From the NCBI RefSeq assembly GCF_032854445.1, contig NC_088300.1, forward strand, positions 15,503,570-15,567,569: 64,000 bases of DNA, in the 5' to 3' direction. The notes below the pieces were generated by a model, which was not told the DNA's origin, searched no databases, and worked only from the letters and a program-made list of their open reading frames with translations. The position numbers were made by a program, and so were the translations under genes. The DNA is from Liolophura sinensis. Lineage: Eukaryota > Mollusca > Polyplacophora > Chitonida > Chitonidae. This document shows positions 24,301-38,917 of this stretch, piece after piece (positions within the stretch are counted from its first letter, which is position 1; each line of letters opens with the position of its first letter).

Positions 24301-27300
24301 ATCGTACATCAATTTTTGTTTTATTATTATTATATAGCACAACTTTGCGTGTAGACCCGATAAATAGATTAGCAAACCAGCCTCGTATATGCTGATCGGC
24401 CATTTTGATCTAGCGTTTGGAGCTATTTCAAGCCAGAAGTCAGCTATCCAAACACAGACCCAAGTGACTAGCTGATCTGCTAAACCGGACGTTGGCCGTT
24501 AATCTCTGTCGATATTCTGTATGACGTCGCTGTGTACTCTATGATTTATAAACGATGCATAGCTATACTTGCACTTGGTACATTGTACTAAATGTGAAGA
24601 ATGAGGAAAGGTACAGGTCATCATTGCATGGGTTAAACCACACACACATTTGCTACAACATGTACCCCCTCCGCCAACAGTTCTCTCTCCCTCTTCTTTG
24701 TGTTTACGTCACCGGAGTAGCAGGACTTGCCGTGGAAAGCGTTAACAGTCTGATCGATGGTGTGCTTAAAGGTAACGTTATGGGCACGCCAGTTATAATG
24801 AGCGGTCAGTTTTTGTGGAGAAGGCTGGGTAGTGGAGCAGAATAGCTTAGTCGATGCCATTACATAGAAACTCTGTAGAGCTTGGGAGTTAATCAATAGA
24901 CAAGGTGCACTGGCGGCGTGACGTATAGCTAAATGGACAGGTTGCCAGGCAACAGTTTACACATATACATACTTTGGGTCAGTGAATAAGCTTTATTATC
25001 AAGGTCGGGGTGAGCTCAAGCGCTGTCTCTATGGCAGCAGAGTCATACCTTTACCTGGCCGTTATATCGACACAAGGGCAAATTAAACTCCTTCAGGAGT
25101 TAGATCTTCATCTACACATCAACGATAGCCTAATGAGATGCATGGCATAACATGTCCGTGGCCCGATGCTCAACAATGTCATTTGAAAAAGGAATCCGCT
25201 TGGCTGGTCGCCACCCAAGAATCACGGTAGATTTAGTATACAGCTGTATACCTACCTGACCTTGCAATTAAACCTGGCTAATATCGATTTTACCATGACA
25301 AGATGAACGCTACATGCTTAACAATACCACCGCTGTCTTCTACTTGCTCTTGGAGCGGTATCAAAACCACAACAAAACAAGTCCTTACGCAGCATCATTT
25401 ATACTTTGGTTAAGTGTTCCAGTTTTGCCACACGCAGATTTGTTTTCTCCATGACAACAATTTGTTTACAGTATTATTTTCTATTAAATAGTGAGGTCAA
25501 AAATTGAGGCTTTTTTATAGATAATGGGAGAGTTAGATTAAATAATTGCATGATAACTATGGGTCCTGTCTAAAACGCATATGGTTAATAGCATGATCGA
25601 TCGCTTAGATTTAATTTAGCTTTCAACATTATTTGGGTCATATCACGACCGTTCCATTCAACAAGCCACACAGCACAAAGGTTGTCAATATTAAAGTCTT
25701 AGAATAACCTAAGCAAAATATGAACCTCGGTCTCATTGCCTGCTTCACAAAATTTACAATTGATTTCTCGTTTCAGCACCGACGTGAAGTCATCCTTTGG
25801 CATTTGCCATTAGAACGCAAAACACAACAAAAAGAGAAGTCTTCAAGGGAAATCGCATTGTCGACTGCGTCATTCGTTTAAAGAGTTCCTTTGCCACAGT
25901 GGAGAGGCCTTTCACCACTGAGATCACAGATTCGAATTCAGCTTTTTCCGGTTCTGTTGTGGCTTTTAGTTAGAAGATTTGTCCGTTACCGGACGAAGGG
26001 CGATGGTTAAACCTGACTGCCATCATATGAAACAATATGCAGTGCAGCGTAAACACTTACCAAACAAGTAAATAATTCCAAGCACTGACATATGGAATGA
26101 TCTAAAAGATCTTATAGATATGAACGTAAGTTGAACCAAAGCCATAAAGAAAGACAATTTGGTCACACAAAATCGAACAGTAAAGGCCACTGGAAAGGTT
26201 AAACTGGTTTAGGCTTCACTGTTCTTATCAAGAGTATATCTGTACAAAAGACTTGAACGGAGTTGAGAAAACATTAATATGCAAATGCCTGGAGTAAATA
26301 GTTAACTGCACAATTGGATGTTTCCAGTATCTCTGTATGTATAGTGTATAGAGTCTTAGCTCACTCAGCTAATTTTCCACCAAAAATGATTACTGGTCTC
26401 TTACTAGACTCATAACCTGGTGTTCATTAGAGATTTAAATTACCGCATACTGACCTGTAGTTTGCATACATTAGGACACCGTTGATATCTTCAGAACTCA
26501 CCAAATGACATGTTGTTCTGCTTTCATAATCAGGTCGGAAGCATCAATTAAAGAGTTGGGAATGTTGAAATAATGTGTTTGTTTGAATCAAATGTTTAGG
26601 TCTTGTATGCCAGAATAATTTGATTAATTTTCCCAATTTTAGCTCCGGTTACCCTACAATAAACGTTGAAATCGCATTTAAATTTGTTCATTGTCCCAAA
26701 CCGTGAATATGCAGGCCCAGTTTTCGATGCCATGAATACGGGGATCCAGCTTCGAGTTTTATAGTATCAGCCCTTTCTGTACAGTCAGAGTAATAGTGAT
26801 AACATCGATCCACAAAAACCTCATTCATGACATTCTGTTTGGTGGTGCACCATGTGCACACGGCGACAAAGGCATTGTACAAATATTGCCCAGCTAATTT
26901 ATCTGGTTGTAGACCTATACCTCGCCCCGCGAAACAATCAACTGAAGGAAAGGCCACTACCATCAATAACAAAAACATTATTAATGTGTTCGATACCATG
27001 TAAGCTAACAATAAAATGAAAGTGTTCGGCACAATATGGTTGTTCTGTGTTAAAACCCTATCGGGTTTTTCGATAGTAATTGCCTATATATGCATGGTTG
27101 AATAGCTAAGGTGATATTTCACACAAAGCATAGTAAAAGGGTGTAATGACGAATCTAGTAACGTTTCGAACATTTCTACTGCCAAACACACTGATCAAGG
27201 CTAGTCTCAGTTTCCCGTGATAAATCACTGGTAATCAGTGTTTGAACATAATCGCTGAAACAAGAGACGGGGTTGACTTTTACCCACAATACCCCTCATG

Positions 27301-30300
27301 GAGAGTTCCACATAGGCTTATATTTGGTGGTTTGCTATTTAGCAGTGACAACAGTGACCGCACAATTGGACTACGCCTATCAAATAAACTCATCAATATT
27401 TTTCAGCTGTAAAATAGTACCGGCGTTTTTAACATTTGATCAAAGTTTGAAAATATCTTAAGAAGGGACTAAACAATAATCACAATGCACTGAAACTGCA
27501 TCTGAAAATATGTTCTTCATGTAGTTTTTAGCCGTGATTCTTATTTTCGCTCGTATTGTCGCTCTTTCTGCCTGCCTGTCGGTCGTGCGTTTATATATCG
27601 ATCAAGATTTGGATCTCTAATATTTCATCATCCCCGTCACGGATTATTCCCTCAAGGAGACAAGACGACACAAAATCATATACTTGTGATATGACAACCA
27701 TTGCGAATTTGCGCTTCTCTTTTTTGACATAAGTTATTTACTTAACGAGGGATCTGAGTACAAGACGACGTCGACTATGTTCTAGGACGTCGCGGCTATT
27801 GCGAATCTGTGCTGTTTTATTGTAAAATGACTCCCTCCCATAATATCAGAAAAAGCACTTTGAGGTGAATATATGCGTTTACATAATACCAAATATGGCT
27901 GATAATGCGCACCTTACAATCAGAACATTTACATATGTAACACTACTTTCCTAGATGAAATGACAATCTTTAAAAAAGTGTAAGTATTTTAATTTAGATA
28001 CAGCTTTCCGTGGAGCTTCTGATCCACAGTTTTCCGTGGAGCTTCTGATCCACAGTTTTCCGTGGAGCTTCTGATCCACAGTTTTCCGTGGAGCTTCTGA
28101 TGTTTCTGACTTCGTTGTTTGTTTTCTCCTCATTTATATGCATGTGTATTCTATATGTCATTTTTATCCCGCGGTATACTTTGTAGTATCGTTACCATTG
28201 GGGCGCATTTTAGTATACCTGAATTGTAATATGTAATCAACCAAGGAATCCTCCTGGTTCACATGGGTGCAATACAGATTAAGGGTACAGAAGTTACATT
28301 GAAATATAGGCACATGTCGCGATACCCTGCTCAACACATGTGTGGATAAATTGCGCATTTTTGTTCATACATCAGTCGTGAGTTAATAGCAATGTCAGTA
28401 TAGACGCAAACAAAACGCTCCATGCAAAGGTCAAGTAAATGAACACTTAATAATTCAACCTGGATCAAAAAGAAACTCATTAGAGCAGACATTTCATTTC
28501 TGTGTACATATATGTATACACCGTGTTCCAAACAAATCTAAAATGCCTTTCATATATAGCACGGGGTTACTTTCCAATGAATTATTCACGAAGTGAACGG
28601 TGACTTTCCCAGTGTTAAAATCAATTCCTCCTCTGTGTACAAGCGTTAAGGAGACGATATTTAGTTCTTTGTCTCATAAAAAAATAATGAAGCACATAAC
28701 AAGTCATCTAATAGGGTAGGATGGGCTTAGGTATACAATTATTTCATTCTTCCTCTATCTAATCCCATAGCTGAATCAAAATAGGTCATAGAAATAGACG
28801 TACATGGATCGTAGCGGAAAATACTATGAACGTATTCAGATCCTTTACAAATAATTTTGGTGATTTGCTTTCACCTGAAGTAATTTAGACACTCCATATT
28901 TCTCTCTAGTTGGATACAGGGCTCCATTTGATGAAAGGGATAATTTCATCCAATCAAAGGTTCCGAAATATTCAACACTGCGTGTTTCTTATAGCTCTTA
29001 ACGGATGTTATGTAATACGTCTTTGGATTTCGGTACATCAAAATCAAGATGGAAAGAGCTGATAATGCCATTTGGAGAATCAGTGTTCATAGTAAATGGA
29101 AGTTCCCTTCTCTGTTTTCCTTGAACAAGTTTCACAAGAAAACCATCGTGATGCGGAAAATGGAAGCATTTGTCTGTAAGATCAAAACAGGCAACACACG
29201 CTGGTGGGAATCATCACGGTTCTCGGGATTAGTACGCTGGACGTCAACAGTTTACCAGCATGCGGTCATAATGCGCATACAATAAGCCAACGTTTTCCTT
29301 TACGGTGACTTAAAGGGCGTTTGTGGGATTCATTCGAAAACATCATTACCTATAGCATATATGATGACGTGTGGGGTTGTATAAGCCTATACTTGCCTTG
29401 TTTGGCAGTGTGAACTGTTACAAGGCTTATATATCATAAACCGTGGCTCAAATGCTGTATGTGGAGTTCTTCATCAGTGTGGAAATCACATGTAATCTGC
29501 AGAAACGTGTTTTTGTTGCATTTTCTGGAGAGTATTTGGCACTTACACAAAAGGTAATTATAACAATTACTTCCGCTTTACATTTAGCTATTTTTTGTTT
29601 GTTTCATATATTTAGCTATTAAACTGTAACGTTGCATGTCACCCGACAGGACTGAACGTGGGCAGACTGAATTTCCTCTCGTGCCAAATAGTAAATATCT
29701 TTTGAGCGTCTGGGACTTTTGGCAAAACCCCATCAGTACCATTCATAATCGGCAATAAAGTTACTGAAATGTGTAAACCGGGTTGCATTATAACTTTTCC
29801 AAACCTTAGAACCATTATAACATTAGCAATAGTACGGGTACGAGCCTGAAATTTACTGAAAGTCAATAATTCGAGCTATTCTTGGTAAGTACAGAAAAAA
29901 TATGGATTTTTTGCTAAAAATCGCCGGTATAGCCATAAATACGAATATAATAGGCAAACGTTAGGCTTTATCCATTAAAACACTATGGATATTGTCTATG
30001 TTATAAGGCATGGTCTTCGAAGTGACCATAGTCATCTATAGAAGCTTTGGACGCTGTGCATGTATTTCAGGCCCTGTAGGTCGTCATGAACGACACTGGG
30101 AAAGGACTCACGCTAGGCACTATGAGATATGGTCTATATGCACTCTCCAACACGGGCTGGTGACTTTCAGAATATCAGTAAGATTGTCTATAAACACGAA
30201 CCGTCCATCCGTACCCGCGTCATTTACCTGGATGCGAGTAGCCTTTGAACATCAATTAAGACGTCATTTCACTAACAAATCGCATGGTGCGAGTTGCCAT

Positions 30301-33300
30301 GATTACGCTGAATCCCTATACCTCAACATCGAAGGCTTGCACCTTTACGATTTGGTTGGAAGTCCAACGTAATTTTTTTGACTATATACCAACATTAAAT
30401 GACCTCGTCCATGCAAGTAAGCGGTTTTTCCCTTTACTTATTTAATATGTCTATTTTTATCCACGCCAAACACACATCCATGCCAAATCCGACTCAGATT
30501 TACATAAACAGGTGATACCATCCGCTAGGTGTCGCTGTGCTTAGGGTTAGTGTTTGAAATCCTGTTCATCAGCTATAATGTGGTGATAGCCATTGTCAGA
30601 TTGTGTACATGTATATATAGAAGAAGCTGTTGGGTTTGCCGTCTACCTTTACAGTTCAATGATTGGCAAAGCCATGCTGACTGCTTTCTTTTATTACACA
30701 GACTGCTGCGCTTTAAAACAACTCACCTACTTGCTTTGTATTCCCCTCTGGCCTTGTGGTTAGCGTGCTAGTGCAGCACAATGGCCCAGAAGCCTCTTAC
30801 CAATGCGGTGCTGCGTAAACCACCAATCAAATACATAAATAAAATATTTGCAGTGTTCTAAAGTTGAAATTTAACTTATATATACCGTGAGATCAAATGA
30901 ATAAGGCTTCAAGTTTCAGTATGAAACACAAATGGACTATATGTACACGTAGACTCGAGACAATAGTGTTCATACAAGAAACGAGTATACAATAATCTGC
31001 CCAACTGCACTAGTGGTGATTTGTTTACTCTTCATTTGCTACTGTATCTTTTTCATATAGTGCGAGCATGCATTTTTCAAATTTCTGTGTGTCCGTAATA
31101 ATTGCAATCCATGCGGCTTGACAGTTGCGGTTTGATCAAATGTGTGACCTGAAATATTGATTGTGGTTTTGCTTGTCATGCATAACCCATCACATTACAC
31201 TCAGACCTAGCATTTAATAAATAACAGATTAGCTGAAAGCCTTGTTATGAAGCTTGAAATCAAGCGCTGTGCTCACAACTGCTTCTTAACAGATTACATG
31301 TTCAATGTTTCACAGCAGCGTCAACCGTGACTGCCTTACCCTGGCGTTCTTGTGGACTATAAAGCACGCCTATCGATCAACGGCTTATATTATTGCCGAG
31401 ATGTCATCGCTGTGCTCTTAAGTGCGTGTGTAGTGCTGTCACTGGCCAAAAAAAGATTATTTTTATAGCTGGTGTTCCGCGAACTTCAAATCATGTGACA
31501 CGTCCGCATTAAATCGCCAGTGTTTTTCCATCTTCTTTGCTAAAACATTTATAGAAGATCTGATATAAATGTCTGGAGATAAGCTTGAGGCCGTTGATCA
31601 CATTGCCCTTAAATCCACAAAAGGTCGCCAAATAATGAAAGTGAAAAACGGTGGCTTGTTGGAATTTACCTCTGGGTACGAATATATCTGATTTTGTAGG
31701 ATATCTGTAGGCAGATTTAGTGATCTCCTCGTTGTCTATTCATGGTTATACCCCATGCCTGCATCAAAGTTATACTTCAGTTGTTTACATACTGTTGCAG
31801 GCATTATTTCTGTATACAGACTAGCTCACACTGTTAGATTATCCAGTCAGTTTTACTTTACATCATTTACTAATTTACCACACTTTTGTGTAAACACCTT
31901 ATCTTTGTAATACGTACTACAGGTCTCTCAAATGGTCCGCCTGGTATTTTGTCATTTCCTCGCCAATTTACCACAAAACATCTACACCAAAATGATCAAA
32001 TTTTCCTGAAGGTGTCAGGTAAATTGTTAATTCCCTTGTTTTATCGATTCAAATCGATTCTTGGTTCCAGGCAGAGAAGGGATTTCGGGCTACATTAAGC
32101 ATGGTGCTAGAAACAATATAAATTCTAACATATCTCCAAAAACTTTAACATTAAAAGCAATTGTAAGGGAAACGTGTTCAAACTGATAATCGATATACAA
32201 TGCTGTGCATTATCTAGGTGACTTGAACATGGCAAACTACGTTTTATTTCTTAATTCTGCGTGGTAATCTTAATGGGAAGGGTTATGTTCGTATTTATTT
32301 GAGTGATATTTACGCTGAGGAAGGTAACATACAGGGATACGCAACATACAAGACAACAATCCGGTACATGGGTGAAGATATTTATCACACTCATGCCATT
32401 TAACTGACAACCCGCTTGACGTACAGTCATAGACGAAACGGTGCGAATTGTCTCCTTGTTATGTTATGTGGAACAGCACAGTATATAAAGCAATGGGTTC
32501 TCTGTTATTGTTCCAACAATACAAGATGGAATAAGCAATGGCTGTCAAAATAAGTGATCAAAATGACTTCTGCGTGTGTTCCAACAAAACAACATGGTAT
32601 AAGCAATGGCTGCATGTCATATCAAGTAACCAAAAGGACTTCTAAGTGTTTTCCAACCAAACAACATGGAATAAGCATTGGGTGTCAAAACAAATAACAA
32701 AAATGACATTTGTGTTTCTTTCAGCAAAACAACATAGTATAAGCAACGGCTTGCTACTTAAAGCGAGGTAGTCAAATAAGGTGGGGAAAATATTATTTCC
32801 CCTGAGTTGTTTTGAAACGTTTCTTTTTTTTATCTGTTCGACTGTTTTTTTCAACCATACGCTGCCGCAGTTAAGAGGTCTGGCTATTAATATGTAACAA
32901 ATCAGAATGCTTATCAGTCTATCATACTGTGGAGTTTAAATTCTCAAACCTTGATCCGACTACCTGGATTTAAAGATATACCGCTTAATTTTAGTTCTAC
33001 GCCAACTACGTCTCCGCTTCTCTAACATCATATCGAACAGGCATTTGACACCAAACCGACTTCCCGTTTAGCTTGCACGTACGGTTGTTGGAACAATCTC
33101 TTTTGGGATTTTCACTATTAAAAGTAAATAAGTAAATTAGAGTCTTTATGGGGCTCGGACCGGTTTCATAAAGCTCATTTGGCTAAGTAAGCTTTTAACT
33201 ACCATGGCAACGTATGTTGTAGAGATATAAAGTGCACTTAGCTAAAGGCAACTTAACACTAAGTAAGCTTCATGAAACCGGCCCCTGTTCGCCATTTGCA

Positions 33301-36300
33301 GCAATTCTGTTCTTAAATGACGTAGCGCAATTCAGTTAAGACGTTGCATAGTGCAATGTTTTCATGCAATGTGTGAAACTTGCATACAGATCTAATAAGA
33401 AAAACAAGAACATGGGTGTGATTTGTATGTAGCGATGATCCTAACACCATGATTCGGGTACGACAGATGTGGGTGATATAAGCTTCAATTATGTGGGGCA
33501 GTACGTGGGCAGTAGGCAATATTAAAGAATGATCGCTATGTGGGTCTGAAATAGATGGACATTTATTGAATTTATGATCGGGTTATCGATATGGACCTGA
33601 AATATTTGTGTTTGATGTACTGTATTTCACTTATAGATTGGAACACAAAAATGCACTTTTCGGAGAGCTTTACAATGATATTTTTGATGCCAACATTTAG
33701 GTGTTTCTGTTAAAACATGAATAAAACTTCAGAAGACAACTTTTAGTGGCCTTGCAAGGTGGATTGATCAATTGGAATGAAGGAAAAAGTGTCACCAGAA
33801 AAATGCTAAACTTTAGGTGGAATAGAGTATATTCAGTACGGGGTGGATTAGTCTACGACATGTGACACCTATTCTGATCTACTCGTCTACTTTCTCAACA
33901 CCTCATCACTTACCACGCAACGTGGCTTGGGTCTGATCATACAGAATCACAGATTTAGAAATACCACTAGCCTAGGCCTGTTAGTTGTCCTTACGTCCTT
34001 ACTTATATCAACGCTAAATCACGTCCCAACATAATGGGGTGAAAAACAGGTCAGTTAGCCCTTAGTGATTATCTGCGCATGGTGTAAGTTACCATTGTGA
34101 AACACATAGACATTTTGTGCATCATACTGCAGAATCTATTTATTTATTTATTTGATCACATCAATGAAAAGAATGCCTGTACATATGCACGCTCACACGC
34201 ACATAAAATTATACAATAATATTTTAACAAATAAGATACCAAACATTCAAACAACACTATCACCAATATTATCATACTTACACAAAGAGAGTTTCAGTAA
34301 GAATTTGCACGATTAGGAATTCAGTGATATAAGATTAGGTGCCAGTTCATTGCTTGTATTGATTAACAGCGGTATCTGTGACTTGACGCAGTTATTCTGT
34401 GAGATAATTATACATCATACGGCCTCTAAATCACATTGAACACAACTGATTCATTTTTTCCAAAACAAAGAAAAAGAGGATTGTATGTTAAAAACCACCC
34501 TTGCTCTTTATTCCTATAATCCACCATTTGCTTCAGTCAGTGTCTGAGACTGGCTGTAAAACACCTAAATTGAGCAAATCTATAATATCTTATAGTTTAC
34601 ATAGCGGCTTGCCCTAAACATCACAAGGTATATATACATACGCCTTAACAGGATCTAAAACATACCCGACTTAAGCGAACATGCTTCACCAAAATACAAC
34701 TGTGCGCCTCGTGTCTTAACAAATTTACATAAACCAGAACCTATATATACATATATATGACATTATCTTGTAACATCTGGACAAAGCTAAATATACCTGG
34801 GCATTTTTGCATGAGAAAACATTGAACTATGACACCTAAAAACATGTCCGTTGCAGACCATCGAACAATTTGACGCCCTGATCACGCCTGTGCACAACCC
34901 TAAATGCCTGTATACACATCTAATGAGACTTAGAGTCCACAAGTAAGTGCAACCTACATTTTCCGCTGTAAGTATAAGCAAAAAACAAAATTTTACTCGG
35001 TCGTAGAAGCCTACAAAGCAATCACAACATCCCTCTGGGTTAACTTCCTTGGAAATATGTAGAGATACGTCACCGTGGTAAATGGCATCTGACGTAACTC
35101 AACGACAGCTTTGTACGGCGAACTCTTGCAAACACCTGTAATCACACTTGCGCAGTCACTAATACCTGTAAACTCACGCAATCACCCAAAACCCATAAAT
35201 GTACACAACACTAAGCTTGCATACCTGTAACTGACGCATTTACGAATTGTACTCAACCATAAACACATGTACATATGCAAGCCCATTTACTTAACCTCTG
35301 TATGGCAGTAAACACACACAAACCAAAAACAATTGCCGATTTCGTGTATCAACTATAACTTAGCTTGTTAAATGAATACGGCTTAGCTGGCAGACCTGTG
35401 CTGAGTGCTCTGATATTCAGGGCGATTGTCTATCAGAGTGCCAGCCAGCACAAAACCTGGTCGCTGTTAGTCCAGAGAGCCTCCATCTTTTACACCGCTA
35501 ATTTTGGTAATTACTGACCCTCGTGACCAGCCCGTATAAATCAATGGCCATTTCCGAGGATACATCTCGCACTGCCATGACAACCACGTTCAGCCTCGGG
35601 CGTACTATCATTCACGGCCACAGCAAAACTACCGTGGGGTTGAGAGATCGGGAAAATGTCCGGTCAGCATTCTCATGACGATTCCCTGAACTTCAACACC
35701 GTTTTCTTTTTGCCGATAGTAATAGCGTTAGTGCAGAGAGCAAAAGAGTTGGGATCGTCCCATCGACCAGCCTGAAATGTCAGAGCTGAAATATTTAACA
35801 TTGTCGGAAGACGTTTTCGTGAGTAAACATCAGGCTATAGGTCCTTGCAGACATACAGATAAGAAAGCTGTTCTGATCGTTACTTATGTAGCCCTGCCGC
35901 CGAACTATCCACCAACCGCCATCGAACAACTCCCAGCGAAGTTTACCCATACATATGAATGGCGGTTAGAGTTCTATACAAGTGCCTAGACAAAGTATGA
36001 TAAAGATGTGTAAACCTGTCGAATAGGCTACATTGAGCACTGAAAAGTGTGCCACGGGCAAATGACTTGCAACAGCTAGCTGAGTCCTCCATAGTGGCGA
36101 TCGGCAGGGGGCATGTCCTTGTTGTATTGCCACAGCACATTTCGTAATAACAAAGTAATTTGTAATGATAATACAATTTAACACAACATGCAATACCTTC
36201 GAATTCTGTTAGTAACAGAAAGTAATTTTGGATTGGCGTTTGTTAAGGAATCTTTCACACACGTTTTATATGTATTATAAATTTCGTTGTAATATTCATG

Positions 36301-38842
36301 TACGTCTCCAACATTGCGCACAACTCGCTTTGTGATCACGTGATTTTCTACAGGGATTTGCGGCTTGTGTCTAGTCTTGTGTCTGCTCATCAGCAGATTC
36401 ACATCTCTTCAGATTCTTTGCATCCTGATCAGTTCTGAGCACACTGTGTCTCTCACTAACGGACTTGGCTGATTTCGACCTTTTGTTCGACATCATATTT
36501 TGCAGGAAAAAAAATGATTCCATCTTCATCAAAAATATTGGTTTAAAACAGCATTGAACAAATGATATGAAGGCTTTCTAAAGATCTACTGGTTTCCTGT
36601 ACGCCAGGGGTTTACAGTTAGAGACGAGACATCAAAGGTTTGGATAATAATTGTCAGATCGTGCCAATGATCGCCATCATCAATTATTTACTTTCTCATT
36701 TTGGGCCTCTCGCTCGTGGCTGGTTAAATCTCAGAACGACTGATCAATTTACAAGAGCGGCGTCCAGAGCACATAGCTTTTAATACCATAACCAGCCGCT
36801 GTCTGTGTTCTCCTGATGGGATACGGAGACAGGAAGGCAGAAAACCATCTGCCTCTCGACGAGTCTATTAGACAGGACACGTGATGAAGGGGTCAGCCAA
36901 AAGCAACTATTACAACAATTATCTCTCAACCGGTCTTTTGTTAAAAAAGGTCAGTCTTATAAAACCGTAGGAGCGCCCGTTGAAGTAATATTCAGTAAAA
37001 TTTAGTCTTGTCCAGATACACGGCTAATACGCTTTTTCTGTGTTTTGATGTACTTCCCATACTCATTTTCTAAGCCCTATTTTACGCCCCATACGCTTCT
37101 CCTGCGTACTATATTCATTACACATCTTCTGACGTATGTCCCATACGCTTCTTCTGAGCCTTCTTTTACGTCCCATAAGCTTCCCCTGTGTACTACGTCC
37201 ATTAGACATCTTCTGACGCATGTCCCATACGCTTCTTATGTGCCCTGTTTTACTTTCCATGCCCTTCCCCTCAGTCCTACATCCAATAACCCTCCTCTGT
37301 GTTCTGACGTCTTCCCTATACGCTTCTTCTCTACACGCCCCATACGCTTCGTCTGGGTCCTACATCCGATACACCTCTTCTGTGTTCTGATGTGCTTTCC
37401 ATACGCTTATTCTCTACCCTGATTTACGCCCCATACGCTTCGTCTGCTTCCTACATCCAATACACCTCTTCTGTGTTCTGATGTACTTTCCATACGCTTA
37501 TTCTCTACCCTGATTTACGCCCCAAACACTTCGTCTGCGTCCTACGTCTTCTGTGTCCTGATGTACGTCCCACACGATTCTCATACGTTCTTCTGTATTA
37601 ATCTGGCCATTCCATACGCTTCTTCTGTATTATCATGTACGTCCACTACTCATATCCTCTGTTCTGTTCCACGCCACATGCTTTTTCTGCGTCCCATTAC
37701 GACATACGTTTGGTCAATTGCGTTCCCGTATATAGGCCATGTTGACCACACAGGCTACACAAAACAGGGCCTCAATTATCATCATAAAATCTTAAGAAAC
37801 ATAACAACAGCCATGTTAAGAATCACAGGACAAATTCCGAATACTAATCGGATATTGCCATGCTCATTGGAAGGTGTCACAGATTAAATGTAACAGTTCA
37901 CCATTAACGTAGGTATTCTACGTCAGGATTAAAGAGAACGAATGCAAGAAATACAGACAAAAGAACACCGAAAACTATATCCACATCTATCTTTCTTTAT
38001 GTTTTTAAAGAATTTTTGACTAAATAAAATAAGGTTAAATTTATGAACCATACTGATAATGGTTAGTATCTGATGTTAGAGATATGAAACCTGGAGAACG
38101 TTATGGGGGATCAGAGAGCAAAGATATTCAGACTGAAACACTGTGTCATAGTTGCTGTCTAGCCAGTATTGTACGAAAAGAGTGATCATACATCTCACAT
38201 ACTGGGGCTGAGACCCTTTGTCATAGGTGCTGTTTGACCAGTATTGTGTGACGCTGGTGATTATACATGTCACATACTGACGTTGAGACACTGTGTCATA
38301 GTTCGTGTCTAACCTTCAATATGTGACCCTAACCATCATACATACTGACACCGAGACACTATGTCATAGCACTATGTCAAAGAGGAGAAACCTATTGTGC
38401 TGTGAACTAATCAGACTGAAGAAGATTGTCAGCTGCAGATCAACGTTGCTCCTTTCGGATCAATAAGATCGCGTTTCTACACAGAGAAACTTTCCTTTGT
38501 GGTTCACTTTATGACTTCCTCGGCATAGATTGACTGTCATATTGAACGACATGACATTACAAAAAACCAGTCTCAAAACCCTTGATGTCATATACGATTT
38601 CAAGTGATATATTTAGTTTATTACTTTCCAGCTAAGGCGCTGTACCGGAAGTTGCGGGGAAATCATGCGCGTGACATGTATGTAAGTATCTTTTTGTGTT
38701 TTTCTCGCCAGAACATTATCGGATCTATCAATTTTTTCTACACCCCATGCAGAAATCAAGTTCCATTGTTGCATGGTTTGATGGTTCTTCCTTGTAAAAC
38801 ATTGTTAAACAATGGCGAGAGCAATCAGTATGTATGTATGTA

Positions 38843-38917
<75 letters not shown>

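Noticed and set aside
24633-24896. 87-codon minus-strand ORF near 24.7 kb
   Set aside because: Reads somewhat protein-like ([14 protein letters not shown]...) but no upstream signals, domain or splice partner could be supported.
30010-30372. 120-codon plus-strand ORF in intron 1
   Set aside because: No recognisable domain, signal peptide or codon pattern; length is within chance for a window this size.
37045-37422. 125-codon ORF with repeated PYASS/HTL-like words
   Set aside because: Repeat-derived from a degenerate minisatellite with indels between units; no signal peptide or known fold.
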